DNA from: Micromonospora sp. 15K316
GTDB lineage: Bacteria > Actinomycetota > Actinomycetes > Mycobacteriales > Micromonosporaceae
Length of the DNA stretch: 40,668 bases
Direction: 5' to 3'
Assembly: GCF_004348525.1 (NCBI RefSeq)
Contig: NZ_SMKG01000032.1
Location: forward strand, 1 to 40,668
Shown: positions 16,054 through 25,779 of the stretch, piece after piece
Layout: the number at the start of each line of letters is the position of its first letter
How positions within the stretch are numbered: position 1 is the first letter of the stretch
Notes under the pieces: model-generated
What the model saw: the letters and a program-made list of their open reading frames with translations, nothing else
What the model was told of the DNA's origin: nothing
Databases searched by the model: none
Made by a program: the position numbers and the translations under genes

Positions 16054-16108
16054 GGAGGAATCCCCGGAACCGGGGACGACCCGGCGCGGTCGCGTCGATA
16101 ATTCCTCC
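16054..16108 (+). promoter_or_regulatory. Nested stem-loop upstream of ltrA
   Basis: An outer stem pairs GGAGGAAT (16054-16061) with ATTCCTCC (16101-16108). Inside it, CCCCGG-AA-CCGGGG (16062-16075) forms a perfect small hairpin directly abutting the outer arm. It lies 52 nt after the glycosyltransferase stop and 90 nt before ltrA. It could terminate the first transcript or act as a 5'-leader structure of ltrA. Confidence 0.4.
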
Positions 16109-16198
16109 CAGGATGCGGCGGCAAGCCGTGCGGCTGCCGTTCGCCCGGCGGCGCCCGGCGAGTTCCGCGATCCGGGCGCGACGGGGCGGGAGGCCGGG

Positions 16199-17398
16199 AT
16201 GACGACCGGGGACGGCGCCAGCCTGGTGCGCCGGCCGGACGCCTCGAACCGCGCCACGCTGCTGGAGTTGCTCTTCGACGTGGTCTTCGTGGCGGCCATC
16301 GCGCTCGTCTCGATGACCATCGCCGAGGGCGAGTCCTGGGCCACCACCGGGCACGCCCTGTTGCTGTTCATGGCCATCTGGTGGACCTGGTCGGTCACCG
16401 CCGTCACCACGGACTTCTACGACCCGGAGCAGCGCCCCCTCCAGGCCGTGCTCATGGTGACCATGCTCGGCGCGGTGGGTACGGCCGCCACCCTTCCGAG
16501 AGCCGTCGACGGGCATCCACTGCTCTTCGCGCTTGCCTACGTCGCCCCGCACGTGGTTCGCGGCGTCATCCTGGTCGGCGTCCTGCACCAGCACCGGCAC
16601 AAGGCCCAGGAGCGGGCCACCCGGTTCTTCTTCTGGTTCACGGTCTCCGGAATCCTGTGGATCGTCGGGGCGCTCCTGCCCAACCAGCCGCACTGGCCAC
16701 TCTGGGCCGCCGCCCTGGCCATCGAGTACGTGTCGACCGCGGCACGCTATCCGACGCCGTTTCTGGGCCGCGTGCCGCTCGACCAGTACGAGAAGGTGAC
16801 CGAGCACCTGGGCGAGCGGTACCAGCAGTTCGTCATCCTCGCGCTCGGCGACATCATCCTCGTGCCCACCCTGAAGATCAGTTCTTCGGACTTCGCCCCG
16901 TCCCGGATGGTCGGGTTCCTGATCGTCTTCGTGACGATGCTGCTGCTCTGGCAGCTCTACGTGTACCGGTCGGGTTCGATCCTGAAGATGTCCAAACGCC
17001 GCCGAGGCCGGGCCGCCCGGGCGGCCCCGTACACCCACCTGGTCACGTTGACCGGAGTGGTCCTCGTCGCCGCGGGCGCGGACCGGATCATCCACCAGCC
17101 GACCGGGGACACGCCGATACACTCGGTCGCCCTGATGCTGGTGGGACCGATGCTGTTCCTGGTCGGCCGGACCCTCTTCACCTACCTGGTCGAAGAGGGC
17201 CCGTCGTGGCGCCGGCTGGTCTGGATCCCGGTGCTGGGCGCCATGGTGCCGTTCGCGGGCGGCTGGCCCCCGCTGCTGGTCGCCGGCGCGGTAGTGGTGG
17301 TGCTGGCCGGTGTGGTGGTCTCCGACATCCTGGTCGCACGGTGGCTGCGACGGAATCGGCACCGGGGCGAGCGCTCCGAGCCCGCCCCGGGACGGTGA
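16199..17398 (+). CDS. ltrA: Low-temperature-requirement protein A (LtrA) family membrane protein
   Basis: 399 residues with about 11 membrane segments. The N-terminal NRATLLELLFDVVFVAAIALVS and WWTWSVTAVTTDFYD, plus EHLGERYQQFVILALGDIILVPT, are hallmark LtrA segments (the LGERY-x-LFxIIxLGE type). LtrA was named from a Listeria mutant unable to grow in the cold; the biochemical role is unknown. A GGGAGG ribosome-binding site at 16188-16193 fixes ATG 16199, although the frame is open far upstream. It is convergent with the aldo/keto reductase, only 9 nt apart. Confidence 0.88.
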   Translation: MTTGDGASLVRRPDASNRATLLELLFDVVFVAAIALVSMTIAEGESWATTGHALLLFMAIWWTWSVTAVTTDFYDPEQRPLQAVLMVTMLGAVGTAATLPRAVDGHPLLFALAYVAPHVVRGVILVGVLHQHRHKAQERATRFFFWFTVSGILWIVGALLPNQPHWPLWAAALAIEYVSTAARYPTPFLGRVPLDQYEKVTEHLGERYQQFVILALGDIILVPTLKISSSDFAPSRMVGFLIVFVTMLLLWQLYVYRSGSILKMSKRRRGRAARAAPYTHLVTLTGVVLVAAGADRIIHQPTGDTPIHSVALMLVGPMLFLVGRTLFTYLVEEGPSWRRLVWIPVLGAMVPFAGGWPPLLVAGAVVVVLAGVVVSDILVARWLRRNRHRGERSEPAPGR

Positions 17399-17407
17399 CC
17401 GGCCCGC

Positions 17408-18436
17408 TCAGCCCGTCGGCAGGTCGCGGCCGCGCTGCTGCACGCCCGCCCGGCCGTACGGGTAGTCGCCCACCGGCGGGTCGCTGGCCTCGTCCAGCAG
17501 GCGGATCTGCTCCGCGTCGAGGGTCAGGTCCGCGGCGGTCAGGTTGTCGTCCAGCTGCTCCGCGGTCCGCGCTCCGAGGATCACCGACGTGACCGCCGGC
17601 CGCGCCGCCAGCCAGGCCAGCGCCACGGCCGACATGGACACGCCCCGGTCGTCGGCGACCCGACGCACCGCGTCGATCACCCGCCAGGTGCGGTCCTGGG
17701 CGTTGCGCCCGGCGTACGCCTCGACGCCGCGCTCGGGGTTCTCGCCGAGCCGGGTGGCTCCCGTCGGCGGGGTGTCCCGGCGGTACTTGCCGGTCAGCCA
17801 TCCGCCGCCGAGCGGGGACCACGGCAGGATGCCGATGCCCTCGTTCTCGCAGACCGGCACCAGCTCGAACTCGATCTCCCGGGCCAGCAGGTTGTACTGC
17901 GGCTGCAGGGTCACGATCGGGTTGAGGCCGAGGTGCTGGGTGAGCAGCGCCGCCTTCTGCAGCTGCCAGCCGGTGAAGTTGCTGACCCCGGCGTAACGGA
18001 TCTTGCCCGCGCGGATCGCGTCGTCGAAGAAGCGCAGCGTCTCCGGCAGCGGAGTCAGCGGATCCCAGGCGTGCGCCTGGTAGAGGTCGACGGCCTCCAC
18101 ACCGAGCCGCCGCAGGCTCGCCTCCAGGGCGCGGGTCAGGTGCACCCGGGACAGACCGGCGTCGTTCGCTCCCGGCCCCATCGAGAACCGGCCCTTGGTG
18201 GCCAGCACCACCCGGTCGCGCATGCCGGGCCGCGCCCGCAACCACCGGCCGACGATCTCCTCGGAGACACCGGCGGAGTAGACGTCGGCGGTGTCGATGA
18301 AGGTGCCGCCGGCCTCGACGAACCGATCGAGCTGGGCGAAGCTGCCCGCCTCGTCGGTCTCGGAGCCGAAGGTCATCGTGCCGAGGCAGAGGGTCGACAC
18401 CACCGTGCCGGTGGCGCCCAGGGTCCGGTAGCGCAT
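17408..18436 (-). CDS. Aldo/keto reductase
   Basis: A 342-residue NADPH-dependent oxidoreductase with a TIM-barrel fold. The catalytic tetrad is visible: Asp48 in FIDTADVY, Tyr53, Lys81 in VLATKGRFS, and His122 in LYQAHAWD. The C-terminal SVILGARTAEQLDDNL segment is the usual NADPH-binding signature. It resembles the YghZ/AKR11-like group that reduces aldehydes or ketones; the physiological substrate is unknown. ATG 18436 has GGAAGGAAG just upstream. It stands alone, divergent from the next gene across 268 nt in which I see no clear promoter. Confidence 0.92.
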   Translation of the reverse strand: MRYRTLGATGTVVSTLCLGTMTFGSETDEAGSFAQLDRFVEAGGTFIDTADVYSAGVSEEIVGRWLRARPGMRDRVVLATKGRFSMGPGANDAGLSRVHLTRALEASLRRLGVEAVDLYQAHAWDPLTPLPETLRFFDDAIRAGKIRYAGVSNFTGWQLQKAALLTQHLGLNPIVTLQPQYNLLAREIEFELVPVCENEGIGILPWSPLGGGWLTGKYRRDTPPTGATRLGENPERGVEAYAGRNAQDRTWRVIDAVRRVADDRGVSMSAVALAWLAARPAVTSVILGARTAEQLDDNLTAADLTLDAEQIRLLDEASDPPVGDYPYGRAGVQQRGRDLPTG

Positions 18437-18704
18437 GGCTTCCTTCCAGTCGAGGAACAGCGCGATCTTCGCACCGGAGCGCGGTCGGCCGCGCCCCGGG
18501 CCCGGGTGCTCCGGCGCCTCGTGCGCCGCGGTCGACCGTCGCAGGTGGGCGGGCGCGCCGCCGCGGCCCTGGTCAGCCGCCCGATCGATCCGACGTGGCG
18601 GCGCCGGGCTCGGCCGGGCGCGTCGATGCGACAGTGCGCTCCGGCTTGGGATCGGGCAGAGTGGCCCGCGAGGTGTGCGACGGCCGGTACGGGAAGGAGC
18701 GACA

Positions 18705-20171
18705 GTGGAAGGTCCGACCGGGGTGGTCTTTCCCGTGACCGAGGGCAGGCGCAGCACGACCGCGCTCGGCCGGTCGGTCGTCGCGGACGCGCTGCGCGCG
18801 GTCGACCCGGTCGGCGCCCGTTCCGCCGAGCACGAGACGGACTGGCGGCACGGCTACCTCGGCCACTTCCGTCGGCTCGTGGAGGCCGGACTGCTCTCCG
18901 CCGACGCCGCGGTCACCGTGGCCCGCGCCGGGCTGACCTCCCTGCACAGCCGGATGACGGTGATCGACGAGGACGGCCGCGAGGCGCGACTCGACGACGC
19001 CTGCGCGGCGTCCGGCGACCACCCGATGCTGGGTACGGCCACCGTCACCGGCGCCGGCCCGGTCGAGCGGGAGCTCTCGTTGCCGTACCGCGGCCGGCGA
19101 CTGCGCGGCGACGACCTGCGCCGCCGCCTCGACGCGTGGGTCGGCGCGGGCGTCGTCGAACCCTCGTGCGCCGAGGCGGTCGGTACGGTCGTCGAGAATC
19201 CCGACTGGCTGGACCTGCGCGACCAGCGGATCGTCGTGCTCGGCGCGGGCGCCGAGATGGGCCCTCTGACGTCGGTGCTGCGCTGGGGCGGCGAGGTCGT
19301 GGCGGTCGACCTGCCCCGGCCGGAGATCTGGCGGCGTCTGGTGCAGACCGCCCGCCGCCACGGCGGCCGGCTCCACCTGCCGCTGCGCCCCGGCAGCGGC
19401 GCGGACGGCGACGACCGGGCGCTGGCCGCGCAGGCGGGCGCCGACCTGCTGCACCGCCTGCCGCAGGTGGCCCAGTGGCTGCGGCAGGTCGACGGCCGGC
19501 TCGTGCTGGGCAACTACGTCTACGCCGACGGGGCCACGAACGTCCGGGTCGCGGTGGCCGTCGACGCACTCACCCGGCACCTTCAGCAGCATCGCCCCGA
19601 CACGGCACTCGCCTTCCTCGCCACCCCCACCGACGTCTTCGCCGTCCCCGTCGACGCGGTGCGCCACGCCAACGACGGGTACGCGAGCCGCACGGCCGCG
19701 CACCGCGCGCTGCGGATGCTCTCCGCCGGCCGGTTGCTGCGCCGCAACTATCCGCCGGGCGCCGACCCCGGCATCAACGACAGCCTCGTGCCGCAGCAGG
19801 GGCCCAACTACGCACTCGCGAAACGGTTGCAGCGATGGCGGGCCACCGTCGCGCGGGAGGCGGGCGCGACGGTGTCGTTCACCGTCGCGCCGCCCACCCG
19901 AACCCGTTCGGTGTTACGCAACCGGGCGCTCGCGGCCGCGTACGCCGGGGCGCACCGGTTCGGGATCGAGGTGTTCGACCCGGCGACCAGCAACACCCTG
20001 ATGGCCGCGCTGCTCGTGCACCACCTGCGCACCGGCGGGCCGGCGTTCGCCCAGCCCTGGCAGGACGAGGCGTACGCCGCGGCGCACGGCGGGCTGTGGC
20101 GGGTGCCGTACGCCCCGCGCAGCGCCCTCGGGCTGGCCGTGCTGCTCGGTCTCGGCGGGGCCCGCGCCTGA
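18705..20171 (+). CDS. Uncharacterised 488-residue protein with Rossmann-like core
   Basis: I do not recognise this family by name. GTG 18705 follows GAAGGAGC and gives 488 residues. A likely nucleotide-binding unit lies at about 174-202: RIVVLGAGAEMGPLTS has the GxGxxxG pattern and is followed by VVAVDLPRP with an acidic residue at the end of the second strand. A conserved-looking C-terminal part includes GINDSLVPQQGPNYALAKRL and FGIEVFDPATSNTLMAALLVHHL. There is no signal peptide or membrane segment. An SDR-like or methyltransferase-like fold is possible. It forms its own transcription unit, ended by a 30-nt perfect palindrome. Confidence 0.7.
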   Translation: MEGPTGVVFPVTEGRRSTTALGRSVVADALRAVDPVGARSAEHETDWRHGYLGHFRRLVEAGLLSADAAVTVARAGLTSLHSRMTVIDEDGREARLDDACAASGDHPMLGTATVTGAGPVERELSLPYRGRRLRGDDLRRRLDAWVGAGVVEPSCAEAVGTVVENPDWLDLRDQRIVVLGAGAEMGPLTSVLRWGGEVVAVDLPRPEIWRRLVQTARRHGGRLHLPLRPGSGADGDDRALAAQAGADLLHRLPQVAQWLRQVDGRLVLGNYVYADGATNVRVAVAVDALTRHLQQHRPDTALAFLATPTDVFAVPVDAVRHANDGYASRTAAHRALRMLSAGRLLRRNYPPGADPGINDSLVPQQGPNYALAKRLQRWRATVAREAGATVSFTVAPPTRTRSVLRNRALAAAYAGAHRFGIEVFDPATSNTLMAALLVHHLRTGGPAFAQPWQDEAYAAAHGGLWRVPYAPRSALGLAVLLGLGGARA

Positions 20172-20289
20172 GCCCAGGTGGGCCGTCCCTGCCGGGTCCT
20201 GCCGAACGGTCGCGCTCGGTGGCCCGGTGCGCCCGGACCGGGGCGCGCCGCCAGTGCCGGATCCGGGGCGGAGCAGCAGGTCAACCGGC

Positions 20290-20319
20290 TTCTGCTGGCC
20301 TGCCGGCAGGCCAGCAGAA
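20290..20319 (+). terminator. 30-nt perfect palindrome, likely terminator
   Basis: TTCTGCTGGCCTGCC (20290-20304) is followed at once by its exact reverse complement, giving a 13-bp stem with a CCGG loop. It sits 118 nt after the stop of the 488-residue gene and is followed by ACACCTTTCC, a weak T-tract. Confidence 0.6.
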
Positions 20320-20352
20320 ACACCTTTCCTAGATCAACCAGTGTCGGAGGGA

Positions 20353-20652
20353 GTGGCCCTGGTTAACCGCTCAATTCCTCATGCGGACACCGGTCGACGG
20401 TGGATTCAGTTCAGAAGAAGCAGACGGACGATGCCGCCCGGGTTTCTGCTCGGCATCGGCGGTTCCGAGCCGCGAAGACGTCGCGATTTCCCCGTAACCA
20501 GGCCCGAGACGGCTCGCCCCTGGGAGCGTGAAGCCACGTCGTCGATCGCACCCGGTGATGTCGGGCGGACTCGCCCGGTGGTGAACAGCAGCGACGAGCG
20601 GACACCGAGTTGGGCGGCGGAGTCGGTGATGACCTTGGGAGTCGGACGGTGA
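20353..20652 (+). CDS. Doubtful 99-codon ORF upstream of the 157-residue protein
   Basis: GTG 20353 opens a frame that ends in TGA overlapping the next gene's GTG by 4 bp (GTGA). GGAGG lies only 2 nt before the GTG, too close to be ideal. Codons such as AGA, ATT and TCA are rare in this genome and GC3 is low, so it may be non-coding, recently acquired or decayed. The product has no similarity I recognise. It is listed because the overlap and the ribosome-binding site are suggestive. Confidence 0.2.
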   Translation: MALVNRSIPHADTGRRWIQFRRSRRTMPPGFLLGIGGSEPRRRRDFPVTRPETARPWEREATSSIAPGDVGRTRPVVNSSDERTPSWAAESVMTLGVGR

Positions 20653-21122
20653 GCAGCGGACAAGCCGGTTGGCGCCCGTACCCGGGCGCCTACCGTGCTC
20701 CCGAAAATCTTCCCCCGGTCGAGCCCGGCCGTATCGTTGGCCTAGTCGCCAGCTGCGATCTCCGAGGGGCGTACCCCGAGGATGCGGGTACCCGGAACTT
20801 CATGGTCAGTGAGCTCGCGATTCTGGAGGACGGTCGGCGCGTGCTCCTGCACGCGGAACGCGGGTTCACTCTCACTGCTAGATCAACCGGCGTCCCGGGT
20901 GGTGTCATTCCGCTCGTCGAGACTCGGGAGAGCATCACCCCGAACGTGCTGAACGCCGTGCTTCCCGACGACGCCGAAGAGTCCGCAGAGGAACATCCTT
21001 GGTCGTGGCTGGCCGAGCTGGCTCGGGCTCGCGGCCTGGATGCGACCGCAGAAGACCTACGAGCTCTTCCCTATCAGGTGGTCTTCACCGACACAGTGAC
21101 CCGATGGCTCGCGCCTACCTGA
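20649..21122 (+). CDS. Hypothetical protein, 157 residues
   Basis: GTG 20649 is preceded by GGGAG at 20637-20641 with 7-nt spacing. The 157-residue product has no membrane segment or signal peptide. It includes RIVGLVASCDLRGAYPED, NFMVSELAILEDGRRVLLHAERGFT and a C-terminal WLAELARARGLDATAEDLRALPYQVVFTDTVTRWL helix-strand pattern. I do not recognise the family; similar small proteins occur in Micromonosporaceae. Codon usage is less GC-biased than in the neighbours, suggesting relatively recent acquisition. A hairpin at 21178-21195 may end its transcript. Confidence 0.62.
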   Translation: MSSGQAGWRPYPGAYRAPENLPPVEPGRIVGLVASCDLRGAYPEDAGTRNFMVSELAILEDGRRVLLHAERGFTLTARSTGVPGGVIPLVETRESITPNVLNAVLPDDAEESAEEHPWSWLAELARARGLDATAEDLRALPYQVVFTDTVTRWLAPT

Positions 21123-21177
21123 GCGCGAGCCGATCCGTGTCGCGGCCCGGACCTTGATCGACTCGCTTTACAGGTGA

Positions 21178-21195
21178 GTCGCGGGTTCCCGCGAC
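21178..21195 (+). terminator. Short hairpin after the 157-residue gene
   Basis: GTCGCGGG (21178-21185) and CCCGCGAC (21188-21195) form an 8-bp perfect arm pair around TT. It lies 55 nt after the stop codon and has no U-run. Confidence 0.4.
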
Positions 21196-21472
21196 CGGGA
21201 GAGCCCGACTTCACTGAACTCGAGTGGATCAAGCGTCGGTACCTCCGCAGCGCGGAATCCTCTCGCGCGCACATAACAGTCATTATGATGTAGCTACGTT
21301 ATGTCCAAATAGTCCGCATCATTTACCGCATTGTCATTACCGGTAATCCGATAATGAGCGCCGGCCGCCGTCGGGACCATCAGGCGGACCCGAGTTCCGC
21401 CTACGGCCTGGAAGTCAACTCAGGTCGGCAACGACCGGTCGGGAGGCGACGACGTCTGGTCCACGCGCCCCG
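21196..21472. other. Intergenic, locally AT-rich region between convergent genes
   Basis: No gene is visible. About 21265-21360 is markedly AT-richer than the rest of the window and is densely palindromic (next entry). The remainder (21361-21472) is ordinary GC-rich sequence up to the S9 peptidase stop codon. Confidence 0.5.
21271..21356. repeat. AT-rich cluster of dyads
   Basis: ACATAAC (21271-21277) and GTTATGT (21298-21304) are inverted repeats. Between them lie TCATTATGA (21279-21287) and the perfect palindrome GTAGCTAC (21290-21297). Removing the 12 nt at 21278-21289 would leave a perfect 22-bp palindrome. Immediately after, ATTACCGGTAAT (21336-21347) is a perfect 12-bp palindrome, nested with arms CATTACCGG and CCGATAATG (8 of 9 paired). 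The function is unknown: operator, recombination site or scar. Confidence 0.55.
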
Positions 21473-23374
21473 TCAGGGCCGAAGCCAGCGATCGAACCAG
21501 GCGCGAGTCCGGCGCAGGACGTCGAGTTGGTGTTGGCGCTCCCGGATCGAGTGGTCCTCTCTCGGGTAGATCACGAACTCGTGCTCGACGTCGAAGTGGC
21601 GCAGCGCCCGGTGCAGGTACACGGCCTGTCCGAGGGGAACGTTGGTGTCCTCAGCCCCGTGCAGGATGAGCACCGGAGTGCGGATGTGGCTGGCGAAGGA
21701 GATCGGGCTGACCGCGTCATGCGGGTGCGGGCCGATCCCGGACCAGCCGGTGCTACCACCGAGCGCGGCTTCGAACTGGCCGTTCTCCCCGGTCGCGGCG
21801 AGCATGCCCCAGTCGACGACGCCGGCGCCGACCAGCGTGGCGCGGAAACGGTCGGTCTGGCCGACGGCCCAGGCCGACATGAAGCCACCGTGGCTCCAGC
21901 CGGCGATGCCCAGCCGGTCGGGGTCGGCGATGCCCTCGGCGATCAGCAGCTCGATGCCCGCCAGGATGTCCGTCCACTCCTGCTGTCCGACCCGGCCGGC
22001 GACGCTGGCGGCGAACCGGTGGCCACGACCCTGGCCGCCGCGCGGGTTGGGCAGGAACACCGCGTAGCCGGCGGCGGCGAGCCACTGCGCGCTGGGGGAC
22101 CAGGACAACTGGAGACGATCGGCGTGGCGCTCGTACGGCCCTCCGTGCACGATCGTGACCAGCGGGAACGGGCCCTCCGAGGCGCTTCTTCCGACCGGCA
22201 GTACGAGCAGGCCGTCCAGCTCGAGGCCGTCGGCGGCGCGGTAGGCCAACGGTTGTTGCGTACCGAGCGCGATGCCGTCCAGTTCCGGGCGGGTGGTGGT
22301 GATTCTGCGCAGCGGCCCGGTCGGCGGCCCGAGGTGGACGTTCGCGGGTTGGTAGCGGGTGCCGGTGAGTACCGCGATCTCCTCGCCATCCGGGGTGGCG
22401 GTCAGGTTGTCGAGGCGTCCGGGGTGATGCGACAGGGGCGTGAGGTCGGCGGGGCCGAGCCGGGCCACTGTCGCGTTCAGCCCGTCGGCGAACACCACCA
22501 GCGGGGCGGCATCGGTCTGGCAGAGCTCGGTGGGGCACATCGAGAGACCAGCGGTGCGGTTGCGCAGGACGCGGCTCTGCACGGCCAGGTCGAACAGGGC
22601 GGTGCCGGCCTGCAGCACCGGCGGGGTGAGCGCGAGGTAACCGAGGTGCCAACCGTCCTCGCCCGGCCACCAGGCCAGAGATCGTGCGTCGGCAGCGACC
22701 GGTCCGAGGTTCTCCGCAGTCCCGGTCGTCGGGTCGAGAAGGTGTAGTTGGCCGGTGCGGGGGCCGTAGTCGTTGTCGGCGTTGGCAGCGGTCAGCACGG
22801 CGAGTGGGCCGCCGTCGGGACGTTGCCGCAGTTCCACGACGTGCCGGTCCGCGAACACGTTCGGCGTGGTGACCCGACCGGTGCGTAGGTCGAGCAGGCG
22901 CAACCGGGCACGTGGTTCGCGCTCGCCGACGACGATGGCGTCGTCGCGGTCCCGGGCGCGGCGCGCATCCTGCTCGGTGGGCTCGTCCTCGGCGAGCAGG
23001 GCGACCAGGTTGGGGTCGGTGAGCGGCAGGTGGTCGATGACTCCGGCGTGCCAGCTGGTCAACGTGGTCGTCGTGCCGTCGGCGAGGGTGAGCCCGTGCA
23101 GCTGCGGGGTACCGCGATCGGCGCGGTCGGAGAGGAAGAAGAGCGTCTGCGAGTCGGCCGACCAGCGTGGCCGGGACTCGGTTGCGGTGTCGGCGGTCGC
23201 CCGGCGCGATGCGACGACGCCATCGGTGTCGACGAGCCAGAGTTCGGTGTCGAGGTGGTCACCGGTCCGGCTGGTGGGAGCGAGGACGTAGCAGAGCAGG
23301 CGCCCGTTCGGGGCGAGCGCCGGGGTCCGCGGGTCACGACCATCGACCACGAGCTCGGCGGTCAGGCCTGTCAT
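21473..23374 (-). CDS. S9-family peptidase (prolyl oligopeptidase/acylaminoacyl-peptidase type)
   Basis: 633 residues. The N-terminal half (about 10-370) is a TolB/WD40-like beta-propeller (PRWSADSQTLFFLSDR, TATPDGEEIAVLTGT). The C-terminal alpha/beta-hydrolase (about 375-633) has the triad Ser494 in GWSHGG, Asp576 in LHGAEDTNVP and His608 in YPREDHSI. HGGPYERHADRL provides the oxyanion-side HGGP motif. It cleaves short peptides in the cytoplasm; no signal peptide is seen. It is divergent from the rox leader, and the 114-nt gap carries the rox promoter. Nothing in the sequence links it to rifamycin. Confidence 0.92.
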   Translation of the reverse strand: MTGLTAELVVDGRDPRTPALAPNGRLLCYVLAPTSRTGDHLDTELWLVDTDGVVASRRATADTATESRPRWSADSQTLFFLSDRADRGTPQLHGLTLADGTTTTLTSWHAGVIDHLPLTDPNLVALLAEDEPTEQDARRARDRDDAIVVGEREPRARLRLLDLRTGRVTTPNVFADRHVVELRQRPDGGPLAVLTAANADNDYGPRTGQLHLLDPTTGTAENLGPVAADARSLAWWPGEDGWHLGYLALTPPVLQAGTALFDLAVQSRVLRNRTAGLSMCPTELCQTDAAPLVVFADGLNATVARLGPADLTPLSHHPGRLDNLTATPDGEEIAVLTGTRYQPANVHLGPPTGPLRRITTTRPELDGIALGTQQPLAYRAADGLELDGLLVLPVGRSASEGPFPLVTIVHGGPYERHADRLQLSWSPSAQWLAAAGYAVFLPNPRGGQGRGHRFAASVAGRVGQQEWTDILAGIELLIAEGIADPDRLGIAGWSHGGFMSAWAVGQTDRFRATLVGAGVVDWGMLAATGENGQFEAALGGSTGWSGIGPHPHDAVSPISFASHIRTPVLILHGAEDTNVPLGQAVYLHRALRHFDVEHEFVIYPREDHSIRERQHQLDVLRRTRAWFDRWLRP

Positions 23375-23414
23375 GTGATCAGTCTGCCAGCAGCAAGCAG
23401 GGCCACAGACGGGG

Positions 23415-25140
<1,726 letters not shown>

Positions 25141-25162
25141 TTCGGTAAGCCTTTCGGGGTGC

Positions 25163-25192
25163 GGCCGGGCGGGCCACTCGGCCCGCCCGGCC
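25163..25192. terminator. Bidirectional terminator between rox and DUF1062 gene
   Basis: GGCCGGGCGGGCC (25163-25175) and GGCCCGCCCGGCC (25180-25192) pair perfectly over 13 bp with an ACTC loop. It occupies the 58-nt gap between the convergent stop codons. Confidence 0.75.
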
Positions 25193-25198
25193 ACCGTC

Positions 25199-25753
25199 CT
25201 AGGGCAGCACGGTGAAGGTGAATCCGGTGCTGGTGTGGCGGCGCAGCCCGACGTCGCACTTGATCCGGCGCAGCACCTCGTTCCTGCTGAGGCCGAGCCC
25301 GTGGGCGATGAGCCGTTCCGGGCGTACCGGTACCGGGTCCTCGAAGGCGACCTCCACCCGGACCGGCCAACCCTCGTCGAGCCAGGCCGACGGGGTGTCC
25401 AGCCGCCAGGCCCTCGTCCAGTCCAGGCTGAAGCGGTTGCGGTGGGCGAGCAGCGGGTCCAACAGCCTGGACGCCACCAGTTGTGGATCGTTGACGTAGT
25501 AGCCGTGGAGTTCGGCCGGATCGAAGGAGCTGGCCGGCTTTCGCTCATGGACGGTGAGCTTGCTCGTCCGGTCGCAGGACACGCAGCGGACCAGCAGCCA
25601 CACGTCCAGCAGCTTGCCGTTGGCGTTGACGCGGAACCTGCCGCCGCCGGTGGTCGCCGTCTCCGACTGGCAGTCCACGCAGCGCAAGGAGAGCAGCGGC
25701 AGCCGGGTCCGGCGAACGACCCAGGGCAGCACGATATGAGGTTGTGAAGACAT
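25199..25753 (-). CDS. DUF1062 domain protein
   Basis: 184 residues. A zinc-ribbon-like pattern, Cys25-x2-Cys28 and Cys57-x2-Cys60, lies in the N-terminal third. The body then runs through HERKPASSFDPAELHGYYVNDP and LIAHGLGLSRNEVLRRIKCDVGLRRHTSTGF, which is characteristic of DUF1062. The function is unknown; the C-terminal helix-turn-like segment (GLSRNEVLRRI) might bind nucleic acid. ATG 25753 abuts a tandem 13-bp repeat and lacks a normal ribosome-binding site. Confidence 0.82.
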   Translation of the reverse strand: MSSQPHIVLPWVVRRTRLPLLSLRCVDCQSETATTGGGRFRVNANGKLLDVWLLVRCVSCDRTSKLTVHERKPASSFDPAELHGYYVNDPQLVASRLLDPLLAHRNRFSLDWTRAWRLDTPSAWLDEGWPVRVEVAFEDPVPVRPERLIAHGLGLSRNEVLRRIKCDVGLRRHTSTGFTFTVLP

Positions 25754-25779
25754 GATCTCTAGACCTGATCTCTAGACCT
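25754..25779 (-). repeat. Tandem 13-bp repeat abutting the DUF1062 start
   Basis: GATCTCTAGACCT occurs twice in direct succession at 25754-25766 and 25767-25779, immediately upstream (minus strand) of the ATG. A repressor bound here would block initiation of both transcription and translation. The repeat is also part of the longer inverted repeat described next. Confidence 0.7.

Noticed and set aside
20329..20889. 11-bp direct repeat CTAGATCAACC at 20329-20339 and 20879-20889 as possible att sites
   Set aside because: Eleven-base matches are expected by chance in a 40-kb window, and the second copy lies inside a coding gene with no element between.
21150..21200. tRNA-like T-arm (GCGGGTTCCCGC)
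   Set aside because: The loop is only 2 nt and no acceptor, D or anticodon arms can be paired around it; it is a simple hairpin.
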